Source: a virus
IMG/VR virus record: IMGVR_UViG_3300042465_002793
Span: 1-31,054 of that record
DNA: 31,054 nt
Direction: 5' to 3' (one strand)
Under the pieces are notes generated by a model, which was not told where the DNA came from, ran no database searches, and saw nothing but the letters and a program-made list of their open reading frames with translations. The translations under genes and the position numbers were made by a program. Shown piece after piece: positions 13,826-20,830 of this stretch (its first letter is position 1; the number at the start of each line of letters is the position of its first letter).

Positions 13826-14075
13826 GAACGCACCTGAATATGAGGAACGCCTGAAGGCGCTCCAACAGGAAGTATCAAAGGCTTACCTTGCCGGATATTC
13901 CGAGGCGCGTCAACGCGCCCAGTGGACCATCACCGGGGCGTTGGACGAGGCCGCACGGCTGCGGCTCGCTCTCGAATCGGCGCTGGATGAGATACGGGAC
14001 GAGGCCACCCGATCCCGTATTCTAAGTGCCATGCACAGGCACAAATCAACAGATCAATTAGGTTCTGAACCATAG
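13824..14075 (+). CDS. Hypothetical helical protein, 83 aa
   Basis: The 83-aa product MNAPEYEERLKALQQEVSKA continues as long amphipathic helices (YLAGYSEARQRAQWTI, EAARLRLALESALDEIRDEA) and is probably a small coiled-coil protein. GGAGGG lies seven bases before this ATG, so I prefer it to an upstream start at 13746 that would cover the antisense gene. It is the only plus-strand gene inside the minus-strand replication block and lies after the early-operon terminator. Its last 22 bases overlap the antisense 67-aa gene. Confidence 0.6.
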   Translation: MNAPEYEERLKALQQEVSKAYLAGYSEARQRAQWTITGALDEAARLRLALESALDEIRDEATRSRILSAMHRHKSTDQLGSEP

Positions 14076-14257
14076 CCAAGCCCGTCCAGTAGCGCCCGAG
14101 CCTGCTCATGCGCGTGGCATAGCTGGTCGATCAGCTCGGACGGACACTCATCGTCCCCCGGAGTGGCCGCCCAGTCAAGGTAAAGTTCGACGGCCTCGGT
14201 CAGATCACCCAGATGTTTTAGGAATATTGGATACACGTTCAGCGAGGGAGACGACAT
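14054..14257 (-). CDS. Hypothetical acidic protein, 67 aa
   Basis: A 67-aa acidic helical protein includes HLGDLTEAVELYLDWAATPG and CPSELIDQLCHAHEQARALL. The frame overlaps the end of the primase-helicase by 53 bases, and no Shine-Dalgarno sequence precedes the only ATG. Translation by coupling or from a later alternative start (for example GTG at residue 8) is possible. The protein body beyond the overlap looks like a genuine coding sequence. No family recognised. Confidence 0.5.
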   Translation of the reverse strand: MSSPSLNVYPIFLKHLGDLTEAVELYLDWAATPGDDECPSELIDQLCHAHEQARALLDGLGYGSEPN

Positions 14258-16532
14258 TGTCTTTGTCTTTCAGTTCGCCGGTTATCGCGGCCAGTTCACG
14301 CCGCACGTCCGACCGGTTCCAGTCCGCCAGATGCGGTTTCACAAAACAATGCTTCTTTGACGGGAGATCTGACGAGTAGCAGAGCCCCTTGTCAACCCAG
14401 CCGGCTTCTTTCAACGCATGGAACAGCGCCGGGCGCACGACACGGGTCGCGTTGTCCATTGGATCGTTTAGCTTGGCCAGGAACGTGTGCCACGGCCCGC
14501 TGATAACATCGACGTTGAACGGCGCTTCGCCCTTTTCGATCATGTGATAGACATGGCTCTCGGCGTTACTCATGCCGACATAGATCAGTTTAGTCTTGTA
14601 TTCCGTCATGGGCGGGATCGCCTGCGGGTTGAACTTCGACACGTCCCGCGCACGCAGCCAGCCCGTCACGGCCTCGAAGCCGCCCTTGTGATACCAACCC
14701 CACATCGCCTGCGCCTCGCCGGGCGTCATCTTTGGCGCGTCGGACCACACACAGAACCATCGCCGGTCGTCGGAATCGAGCGTGATCGGCATGTCCTCGT
14801 TGGTGAACGCCAGCATGAAAAGGCGGTTGACCATCTGATAGGGGTGCAAGCCCTTGCGGTTGATGACCAGTGTCTCCGGCGGCGCGGCGATGATCGGCTT
14901 CAGCTTGTTCGCGAGCGCGCGGCGGTCCTTGGCGTCAGGTTCCTTCAGCTCATTAAGGACGACGATCTCCGACTCTAGCTGATAGCCCCATTGGCTCGTC
15001 AGGCTGTCGTTGTCAATCAGGCCCTTGTTTTTCTCATGCGGCCCACACACGCTCCATATAAACGGTGCCCACATGGTGTCCTTGCCGCAGCCGCCCTTGC
15101 CGCCGTGCAGGATCGCATGGTTGATCTTTACGTTTGGATGCTGGGCCTTATAGGCCATCACGTCCCATATATGCTCCAGCTCATGCTCTTCCGGCACAAG
15201 CCGCCGACAGTGGTCGATCCACCGCTGCGGGTCGCCGGCAGGGCCTTTGATCTCCGGCCGGGCGTCGCGCCACATGTTGCCGTAGACGAGCCCGTCCTTC
15301 GTGACCATCCAGTCTTCGCCGGCTGCGTAGGTCAGGCCGTGCAGGGCGTAAGCGCCCTTGTCCTCACGGAACGTGTCGAACCACGCCGACGCCTCGATGC
15401 GGCGCTTCTTACCTTCAGAATTAGAGACCACGCACTCCACGCCCTTGAACAAAGCGTTGAACGCCTTGCGGCTGATCTCGCTGCATGTGTGCCGGTCGAA
15501 GTAAGCGTCGTCGGAGATAATATAGGCGAAACGGTCATGCCATTCGCTGCGCGATTCACGGCCAGCCTGCTTGCGTTCCGTTTCGGCGATGATCTCGGCC
15601 GCCACGTCAGGGTTGGCTTTCGTCGGCTTCAGGCTGCTAAGCGGCTTCATCGCCTCAGCGATCAGTTCCTCGCGGATCCCCGGCCTGTGCTTTGGGCCGC
15701 CCTGCTCGGCGACCCAGTCGCAGAAATAGTTGCTGTCAAGATGTTCGCAGTGGCCATGGTAGCAACAGAACGCACGCGACTGCGGCATGTAGCGGGCTTC
15801 TAGCTGGCCGTCTGTATGCTCGGCATGGTTCGGGCACACGACGCCGCACCAGCCCTCACTGTTTACGCGCGACGTAACAAGCCCCTGCTCGTTGAGCCAC
15901 GCCAGCACGTCATCGCTTCCGGTATCCGTAAGACGTAAATGATTTGCGCGGCTGCTCTCTTCGTCGGGCGTAACGCCAAGCGCGGCGCATATTTCTTCTA
16001 ACGTATATTCTAGCTTCGAAAACTCTATTTCACGGCACTCGAACGCTTCGCGTCCAGGCTTGACATTTACGCTGCCCGGAAGACGACAGTTACGCACGGC
16101 GTTCGTCGCGCCCGGATCGGTGTAGCCTGCGCGTGCAATAGCTGACAGCGCGGCGCAATGCTGCTCAACCGTAGGTTGATCGCTGTAGGCATACCAATAT
16201 TGGAAGTTGCCGGGGCTCGTCTCAACGATAGCGGTCGGAGCGAGTGGCGGCGTCTTCGATTTCGTCCCGATGTCGTCCAGCATCATAAACAGAACATGTG
16301 TGCAGTTTGCCACGCTGGCGGACGGCTTGCCGTTCTTAAATCGGTCGATGATGAACGATCCGGTGTTGATGAACCAGCTATCGCCCTCACGGCGCTTATG
16401 CGACGGCATGTAAGCCGGCCATGTGTAGCGCGGCGTCCCGTCAGCGTGCAGCTTGCCGGTGTCGATCTGTTTGACGATCAGCGATGTCTCGCCTTCCGGC
16501 GCGAGCGAAGTAAAGTATTCAAAAAGTGTCAT
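14205..16532 (-). CDS. Primase-helicase (RepB-like primase plus SF3-type helicase), 775 aa
   Basis: This bifunctional replication protein appears to synthesise primers and unwind DNA. The N-terminal ~180 residues show a RepB-type primase signature: VLFMMLDD, PGNFQYWYAY and NAVRNCRLPGSVNVKPG. A Cys/His cluster at about 229-262 (GWCGVVCPNHAEH, FCCYHGHCEH) probably binds zinc. The C-terminal helicase (DUF5906-like) has a Walker A loop GGKGGCGKDT at about 477-486, an acidic strand EIVVLNELKE and FTNEDMPITLDSDDRRW, the sensor/arginine region. I chose the ATG at 16532 over one nine codons upstream because GAGGAA precedes it and it overlaps the PP-loop stop as ATGA. Confidence 0.9.
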   Translation of the reverse strand: MTLFEYFTSLAPEGETSLIVKQIDTGKLHADGTPRYTWPAYMPSHKRREGDSWFINTGSFIIDRFKNGKPSASVANCTHVLFMMLDDIGTKSKTPPLAPTAIVETSPGNFQYWYAYSDQPTVEQHCAALSAIARAGYTDPGATNAVRNCRLPGSVNVKPGREAFECREIEFSKLEYTLEEICAALGVTPDEESSRANHLRLTDTGSDDVLAWLNEQGLVTSRVNSEGWCGVVCPNHAEHTDGQLEARYMPQSRAFCCYHGHCEHLDSNYFCDWVAEQGGPKHRPGIREELIAEAMKPLSSLKPTKANPDVAAEIIAETERKQAGRESRSEWHDRFAYIISDDAYFDRHTCSEISRKAFNALFKGVECVVSNSEGKKRRIEASAWFDTFREDKGAYALHGLTYAAGEDWMVTKDGLVYGNMWRDARPEIKGPAGDPQRWIDHCRRLVPEEHELEHIWDVMAYKAQHPNVKINHAILHGGKGGCGKDTMWAPFIWSVCGPHEKNKGLIDNDSLTSQWGYQLESEIVVLNELKEPDAKDRRALANKLKPIIAAPPETLVINRKGLHPYQMVNRLFMLAFTNEDMPITLDSDDRRWFCVWSDAPKMTPGEAQAMWGWYHKGGFEAVTGWLRARDVSKFNPQAIPPMTEYKTKLIYVGMSNAESHVYHMIEKGEAPFNVDVISGPWHTFLAKLNDPMDNATRVVRPALFHALKEAGWVDKGLCYSSDLPSKKHCFVKPHLADWNRSDVRRELAAITGELKDKDNVVSLAERVSNIPKTSG

Positions 16533-17257
16533 CGTGTTTCCTCGCAGAATATTCCGCAATCTATCTGCATGTTCTTTAACGGCCTGCCCGTAGCGCCTTC
16601 TGGTAGCTCATCCAAAAACATGCGCTTGTTTTTATACCGAACCAACCGCACGCCAAGTTCGCGCGATTGCGCCGCGCGGTCGGCGTAAATTTCAGGATAT
16701 TCTTTACGCACTAATGACCAGTAGGTGGGCGACGTGGCCTTAACGCAACCGATACAGTTAGCATTCGGGAAACCTTTTCTGTAAATGCGCGGCGGTTTAA
16801 TACCGGCCGCCGAAATAATATTAAGACAATCCTGTTTTGTTAGCCCGGCGTCTATTAGCACAGGCAACACATTATCGCGCTCAGATAAAACGAATCGGTC
16901 GAACCTGTGCCGCTCGTCTATTGTAAAACCTAACACATGCCAGTCGGGATTGTTTATGCGCTCCCACTCCTGTCTCGCGCGTTTCTTCAACTCTATGGTG
17001 CAAGGCGCACCAAGAGGCCCTGACATAAAACGTCGATCTTGCCACACATCGCGCGCAGAACAAGAAGGATATTTACTGTTTGTGGCGCGTTCTATTTTTA
17101 CACCCAGCCATGTTTCAACATCACTTAAAAACCGTTCGTTGTCTTCGTCTTCCTCTACTACCGGGTTATTGACAACGCGAACGTCAGGATATTTTTCTAT
17201 TGTCAGCTTGGCGGCGACCGCGCTGGCAGCACCGCAAGAAAACCATACTGCAATCAT
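16529..17257 (-). CDS. PP-loop ATPase of the PAPS-reductase-like superfamily, 242 aa
   Basis: The N-terminus MIAVWFSCGAASAVAAKL is a PP-loop (S-x-G-x-x-S) that in this superfamily binds and adenylates a nucleotide substrate. The family includes PAPS reductases, DndC-type and tRNA-thiolation enzymes. Eight cysteines are present. The set Cys86 (APCTIELKKRA), Cys168 and Cys171 (ANCIGCVKA) and Cys234/238 (DCGIFCEE) is spaced as in metal- or Fe-S-binding relatives. The C-terminal tail of a true PAPS reductase (ECGLH) is not seen. The gene overlaps both the polymerase stop and the primase start by ATGA, so all three are probably made together. Nucleic-acid modification is my favoured reading over sulfur assimilation; unproven. 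Confidence 0.82.
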   Translation of the reverse strand: MIAVWFSCGAASAVAAKLTIEKYPDVRVVNNPVVEEDEDNERFLSDVETWLGVKIERATNSKYPSCSARDVWQDRRFMSGPLGAPCTIELKKRARQEWERINNPDWHVLGFTIDERHRFDRFVLSERDNVLPVLIDAGLTKQDCLNIISAAGIKPPRIYRKGFPNANCIGCVKATSPTYWSLVRKEYPEIYADRAAQSRELGVRLVRYKNKRMFLDELPEGATGRPLKNMQIDCGIFCEETR

Positions 17258-19143
17258 TTCCCATACCTCTCCATCACGCTCGCTTCTACGTCGAGCGGCA
17301 ATCCTGCGGCCCAGAACGGCGGCGTTGTCATCACTTCTTCTAATCTTGCTTTGGCTTCTTCCGGCTGGTCAGTCTCAATAACGATTTCGTCGTGAACATG
17401 CAGAACCACACCGTCAAGACGGCGAAGAGCCTCACGAAGAAGGTCATGGGCGGTCGCTTGTGTGACGTTCTCACAAGCCAAGCCGGGCCATAGACGCGCA
17501 CGGGGCCATTCCTTCGCATCTGCGGCAGGCTTCCATGACGCCTTCGCGTATGTAATGCCGCCATCGTCTTCAAATCGGGCGAACGGATAGCAAAGCACAC
17601 GGCCTGACGGCAGGCAATACCAAAGATGCTTACCATCTGCGAGGTAGGTTATCTTTCCTGCGTTGAACTCTTTTCCTTTGTTGCGCAGCGCACGAATGTA
17701 CGCAATCTCCAGATCACGCCAGAACGGCGGAGCCCAATCGTTCGCCAGCCGCCAGCCGTTCACCATCTTGCGCGCCTGCGGCTCGGGCAGGTTAACGCCA
17801 TATACGCGACCCATGGCGGCGAACGCGCCGATACCGCCGCCGAATCCGCAGGCCAGCTCCTGCACCTTTCCGATCTGACGCTGTTCCTTGTTCACGTCGT
17901 CATATGACACGTTGAATGTCTTCGCGGCATTGACTTTGTAAACGTCGAGACCTTCACGGAAATGCTGTAGCTTCTTGTCGCCTCTGTCGGACAGCCACGG
18001 ATTGACGCGGCCCTCGATGGCCGACCAGTCAGCGACGACGAGCGAAGAACCTTTGGCCGGAATCAGAGCGGGCCGCAGCATACCACGCAATACGTCTGTA
18101 ACGCGCCGTCCGTATTTCGGCACGATGGCGTGACCTCGCACCATCGCGTGTCGCACGCTGGCGGGATCATCTGCGCATTTACGTGTAAAGTTGTGAACCT
18201 GCGCGCCGTAACTAGACGCGCGTCCTGTGGCGGATCCACCGGCAAAGACAAAAGCGCCTCTAACGCGACCGTCAGCGCAAGCCAGATTGCGAAGACGATC
18301 AAACTTTGCCACGCTCGACGCCCAAAGGTCATCGGCGCACTGTATGACTTCTTTAACATCGGGGGGCACCTCTTCCGGGTCATCTATGGCCAGCAGATTA
18401 GCGCGGACAGTCTTGTCAATCGACATCTTGTCCTCGCGCTGCATGAGCTTCAGCGCTTCGGGGCCAAGTCTATTTTGCACCCACAGCCGCATTCGAGGAC
18501 TTCGAACGCTCGTAACCTCTCCGCCCGTGATCTCGACAACCGCAGCCTCGATCTCTCGAAGCTCGTCAGCCGCGTATTTGACCGCCGCGCTGCATAGATT
18601 GATGTCGACAAGAACGCCACGATCATTAATGCGCTCGTTAACATGGTAGTCCTCCAGTTCCTCGGGAGTCAGTTCACGCATCGCCTGACTGGCGGCGCGC
18701 ATGGTCCGCACGTCCTGCTCGCAGTATTCTATCAGCTCGGGCAGCAGCTCGGTATTGAAGGGCGGCATACAGCACTTGCGGACGAGATACGCGCCGCGAT
18801 GATCCTTACGCATCGACAGTCCGGCGAATCGGCCAACGTCTTCAAGACTGCCCGGCGCACAGTTCGCCCGCGCCTGCGCGGCGGTGCAGTAGAACTGCTC
18901 TAATGGTATGTCCATGCCCAGCACATGCCAGAAGATCAGACGTTCGAACGCAGCGTTATGCGCGCGTATCTGACCGCGCACATTTGGCATGGGCTCGCCC
19001 GGCCGCCACGTCATCACAGGCCCATCGTTGAAGGCGTAGGACATGCACAGCACGCGGGTCGACGGGTGACTGGCGTAGTTGTATACGCCCGCCTCCGGTA
19101 GATCGCATTCGCTGGCAGTCTCGAAATCAGTCCAGAAGATCAT
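17254..19143 (-). CDS. Family A DNA polymerase with 3'-5' exonuclease, 629 aa
   Basis: The replicative polymerase has an exonuclease domain at its start: Asp6 and Glu8 in WTDFETAS, HNAAFE at 62-67 and YCEQD (Tyr140/Asp144). The polymerase motifs follow: TGRASSYGAQVHNF at 306-319, motif A DWSAIEGR at 372-379, motif B KEQRQIGKVQELACGFGGG around 419-437 and motif C HVHDE at 582-586. No 5' nuclease domain is present, which is normal for phage enzymes of this type. It matches the bacteriophage-type PolA group rather than T7 gp5 closely. It starts 17 bases inside the exported small gene's end and overlaps the PP-loop gene by ATGA. The phage clamp-like protein may be its partner. Confidence 0.95.
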   Translation of the reverse strand: MIFWTDFETASECDLPEAGVYNYASHPSTRVLCMSYAFNDGPVMTWRPGEPMPNVRGQIRAHNAAFERLIFWHVLGMDIPLEQFYCTAAQARANCAPGSLEDVGRFAGLSMRKDHRGAYLVRKCCMPPFNTELLPELIEYCEQDVRTMRAASQAMRELTPEELEDYHVNERINDRGVLVDINLCSAAVKYAADELREIEAAVVEITGGEVTSVRSPRMRLWVQNRLGPEALKLMQREDKMSIDKTVRANLLAIDDPEEVPPDVKEVIQCADDLWASSVAKFDRLRNLACADGRVRGAFVFAGGSATGRASSYGAQVHNFTRKCADDPASVRHAMVRGHAIVPKYGRRVTDVLRGMLRPALIPAKGSSLVVADWSAIEGRVNPWLSDRGDKKLQHFREGLDVYKVNAAKTFNVSYDDVNKEQRQIGKVQELACGFGGGIGAFAAMGRVYGVNLPEPQARKMVNGWRLANDWAPPFWRDLEIAYIRALRNKGKEFNAGKITYLADGKHLWYCLPSGRVLCYPFARFEDDGGITYAKASWKPAADAKEWPRARLWPGLACENVTQATAHDLLREALRRLDGVVLHVHDEIVIETDQPEEAKARLEEVMTTPPFWAAGLPLDVEASVMERYGK

Positions 19144-19363
19144 TGGAGTCCGTTCTGCTGCCGAGATATTCGCCGTTCGGGCCGTTATAGACGGTATAGT
19201 TGCCGATCTTCGGCGCGGAGATCATACCGCGCTCGGTGTAGAAGAACGACTCATTCGGATAGCGCAACTCTGTCGCGACAGGACCGTTCGGCCCGTCGAA
19301 GACAGATATTTCCTGCGCGCAGGCTGGCGACGTGAGCGCCATGAATATGAGTAGACGTTTCAT
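19127..19363 (-). CDS. Small exported protein with signal peptide, 78 aa
   Basis: The N-terminus MKRLLIFMALTSPACAQEIS has a short positively charged start, a hydrophobic core and a probable signal-peptidase cleavage after ACA. The mature ~60 residues contain two similar motifs, VFDGPNGPVA and VYNGPNGEYLG, separated by a Phe/Tyr-rich segment (PNESFFYTERG). That suggests a small periplasmic beta-hairpin or SH3-like protein. GGGAGAG precedes the ATG; a GTG one codon earlier is possible. It is unusual in sitting between helical accessory genes and the DNA polymerase, whose start it overlaps by 17 bases. Possible roles are superinfection exclusion or envelope modification; no function is established. 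Confidence 0.68.
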   Translation of the reverse strand: MKRLLIFMALTSPACAQEISVFDGPNGPVATELRYPNESFFYTERGMISAPKIGNYTVYNGPNGEYLGSRTDSNDLLD

Positions 19364-19393
19364 CACTTCTCTCCCTTCAGCGCGGCGCGGGCG

Positions 19394-19528
19394 TCAGTCA
19401 TCTTCCTGATCCCATCTTTTATATCGCCCGCTATTTCCCGTTCTGTCGCCCATAAGCGCCAGAACGATCCGCACAAGGCACATTCCAACGGTGTAGACGC
19501 CGATGGCAGTGAAGATATGAACGATCAT
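19394..19528 (-). CDS. Small membrane protein, 44 aa
   Basis: The 44-aa product has one hydrophobic segment (MIVHIFTAIGVYTVGMCLVR, IVLALMG) and a polar, charged tail (DRTGNSGRYKRWDQEDD). I chose the ATG at 19528 because it overlaps the preceding stop as TAATG and GGAAGGG lies six bases upstream. Longer frames read back into the 89-aa gene. Downstream, a 12-codon frame (19363-19401) bridges to the exported-protein gene by overlapping start and stop codons and may mediate coupling. Confidence 0.58.
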   Translation of the reverse strand: MIVHIFTAIGVYTVGMCLVRIVLALMGDRTGNSGRYKRWDQEDD

Positions 19529-19797
19529 TACCATCCCTTCCAGCCGCACAAGGCGACGATCCGCCCCGGCTTGCTTTTCTTCCACTTAGGTAGTTCTCGT
19601 TTGGTATTCGCCGCGCGGACAGCCGCGATACGCTTCTCTTCGTTACGCTGACGGCGCGCCTCGATCTCTTCCGGCGTTAGCTTCGCCTTCGCCCGGTCGC
19701 GCGCCTTCTGGTTGTTGCGCGCACGCATAGCGAGATACTGCTTGCGATACTCAGGATCCTCTGCGCAGCGCTGTTTGATCTTGGCGTAGTCGGTCAT
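19528..19797 (-). CDS. Highly charged helical protein, 89 aa
   Basis: The 89-aa protein is a long charged helix: MTDYAKIKQRCAEDPEYRKQ, QKARDRAKAKLTPEEIEARR, QRNEEKRIAAVRAANTKREL, ending in Lys- and Trp-rich KWKKSKPGRIVALCGWKGW. The pattern suggests nucleic-acid or protein binding. A host-homing-endonuclease-like or ribosome-associated look was considered but no motif supports it. The start overlaps the HTH gene's stop as ATGA, and its end overlaps the next gene as TAATG, so it is expressed within the replication operon. Confidence 0.65.
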   Translation of the reverse strand: MTDYAKIKQRCAEDPEYRKQYLAMRARNNQKARDRAKAKLTPEEIEARRQRNEEKRIAAVRAANTKRELPKWKKSKPGRIVALCGWKGW

Positions 19798-20162
19798 TTC
19801 AGCCCTATGCCCTGCTTCTCTTTCGCCCGCGCCAGCGCCTTACTCGCCGCATTAGGACTACAGCCCATCGCCTCGGCGATCTTCAAAACCATAAGCCCTT
19901 TGCAATGCAGCGCCCACGCCTTCGCCTCTCGCTCCGTCAATTCATCTGTGAGTTTGATACACGGACGTGGCTTTGGCTTTGGTTTTTCTTCTCTGATAAC
20001 CGGCGCGGGTGTAACAATCTCCGGCCACGGCTCGTAGTCCGGCTGTCGGTCCAGCCATTGGACGCGCGGCAACGTCAGCAGAATCTGTCTGCGTGTGAAC
20101 GTGCTGTATTTCGGGTTAGACGCTTCCGTATATCGCGTAATGTATTTTGACTGTGTTTTCAT
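19794..20162 (-). CDS. Helix-turn-helix protein with sigma-region-4-like C-terminus, 122 aa
   Basis: The C-terminal ~50 residues (LTDELTEREAKAWALHCKGL, then MVLKIAEAMGCSPNAASKAL) form a helix-turn-helix like sigma70 region 4 or LuxR-type domains. The N-terminus (MKTQSKYITRYTEASNPKYS, RRQILLTLPRVQWLDRQP) is basic and aromatic. A Pro/Lys linker (EEKPKPKPRP) joins them. The ATG at 20162 was chosen because the longer frame crosses the terminator stem and the upstream gene's coding region. It may be a regulator of phage transcription. A stable UUCG hairpin lies directly upstream, so its message level may be reduced relative to the genes before it. Confidence 0.68.
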   Translation of the reverse strand: MKTQSKYITRYTEASNPKYSTFTRRQILLTLPRVQWLDRQPDYEPWPEIVTPAPVIREEKPKPKPRPCIKLTDELTEREAKAWALHCKGLMVLKIAEAMGCSPNAASKALARAKEKQGIGLK

Positions 20163-20183
20163 TTTACTTTCCACGGAAGAAGA

Positions 20184-20201
20184 CGGGGGCCGAAGCCCCC
20201 G
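20184..20201 (-). terminator. UUCG-capped hairpin, partial terminator or attenuator
   Basis: On the minus strand CGGGGGC, the loop TTCG, and GCCCCCG form a 7-base-pair GC stem capped by the very stable C(UUCG)G tetraloop. It is followed by GTCTTCTTCC, a poor T-run. It sits between the 206-aa gene and the HTH gene inside one operon, so it probably lowers downstream expression or protects the upstream message from 3' decay. Confidence 0.65.
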
Positions 20202-20208
20202 CCTCACA

Positions 20209-20829
20209 TCAGCTACGACGACGCCGACCCGTGTCGGCCTCAGCCACCTCTTCGACCGGCCCATTAAGGCTGATCCAGTCCGTGACCTCGAACACAGGTG
20301 TAAAAACCCGTCCATAGCTCTTGTGCTGGTAATGATCGGTACCAAGTTTTACCAGTGCAACAGAGTTGTCAGGATCTTTCTCGACCTGCTCGGCGACCTT
20401 CATAGCAAGCGCGTGCATCGCCTTTTTCCCGCCGACCGCAGTCGTCGTGAAGCGTGCTTGCACATCCTTGTCTTCGCCGCTGATACACTTCAGACTCATG
20501 CCGACCTGCGGTTCCCAACCACGCTTGGCATTCGGCGGCGGGGGTTCCAGCTCCGGCAGCTCTTCAGTGATCGGGAACATATGCTCGCCAAGCACCTCGC
20601 CTTCGCCCCACGCAATGTAGCCGTGGATGAAGGACAAAGGATTGACCGCCCAGATACCGCTGCGGTCGATCTCGGTCTGGTCCGCACCATAGACCCAGTG
20701 GCCCGTCTTATCCATTTTCAGGATAACACCCGGCCCTGACGCGGCCTCGTCGGCTGTCTTACGCAACGCAGCCGCTAACGACGCGGCCGTGGGAAGGTTG
20801 GCGTTACCGAACTTTACGATATTGGTCAT
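20209..20829 (-). CDS. Phage replication-block protein, 206 aa, unknown function (SSB candidate)
   Basis: The 206-aa protein begins MTNIVKFGNANLPTAASLAA and has ILKMDKTGHWVYGADQTEID, WEPQVGMSLKCISGEDKDVQ, KVAEQVEKDPDNSVALVKLG and an Arg-rich end (ADTGRRRRS). The alternating beta-strand character with aromatic residues and its place beside a DUF2800 nuclease suggest a single-stranded-DNA-binding or annealing protein; I cannot confirm this. The acidic C-terminal tail of bacterial SSB is missing. AGAGGTAAAG precedes the ATG; one base separates it from the nuclease stop. The UUCG hairpin follows its end. Confidence 0.62.
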   Translation of the reverse strand: MTNIVKFGNANLPTAASLAAALRKTADEAASGPGVILKMDKTGHWVYGADQTEIDRSGIWAVNPLSFIHGYIAWGEGEVLGEHMFPITEELPELEPPPPNAKRGWEPQVGMSLKCISGEDKDVQARFTTTAVGGKKAMHALAMKVAEQVEKDPDNSVALVKLGTDHYQHKSYGRVFTPVFEVTDWISLNGPVEEVAEADTGRRRRS

Positions 20830-20830
20830 G

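Noticed and set aside
13448-13837. 130-codon plus-strand frame and a 116-codon frame at 13420-13767
   Set aside because: They cross the strong terminator and are antisense to the 105-aa gene; no ribosome binding site or motif.
14991-15803. 270-codon open frame on the plus strand, with another of 163 codons at 14487-14978
   Set aside because: Both are antisense to the primase-helicase, which has clear motifs across the same bases. Product composition (Val/Ala/Arg/His-rich) is typical of antisense shadows.
16785-17381. 198-codon plus-strand frame
   Set aside because: It is antisense to the PP-loop enzyme and polymerase end; Ser/Arg-rich product has no motif.
20095-20739. 214-codon plus-strand frame
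   Set aside because: It is antisense to the 206-aa and HTH genes, which are joined to neighbours by proper overlaps and binding sites; the product has no recognised feature.
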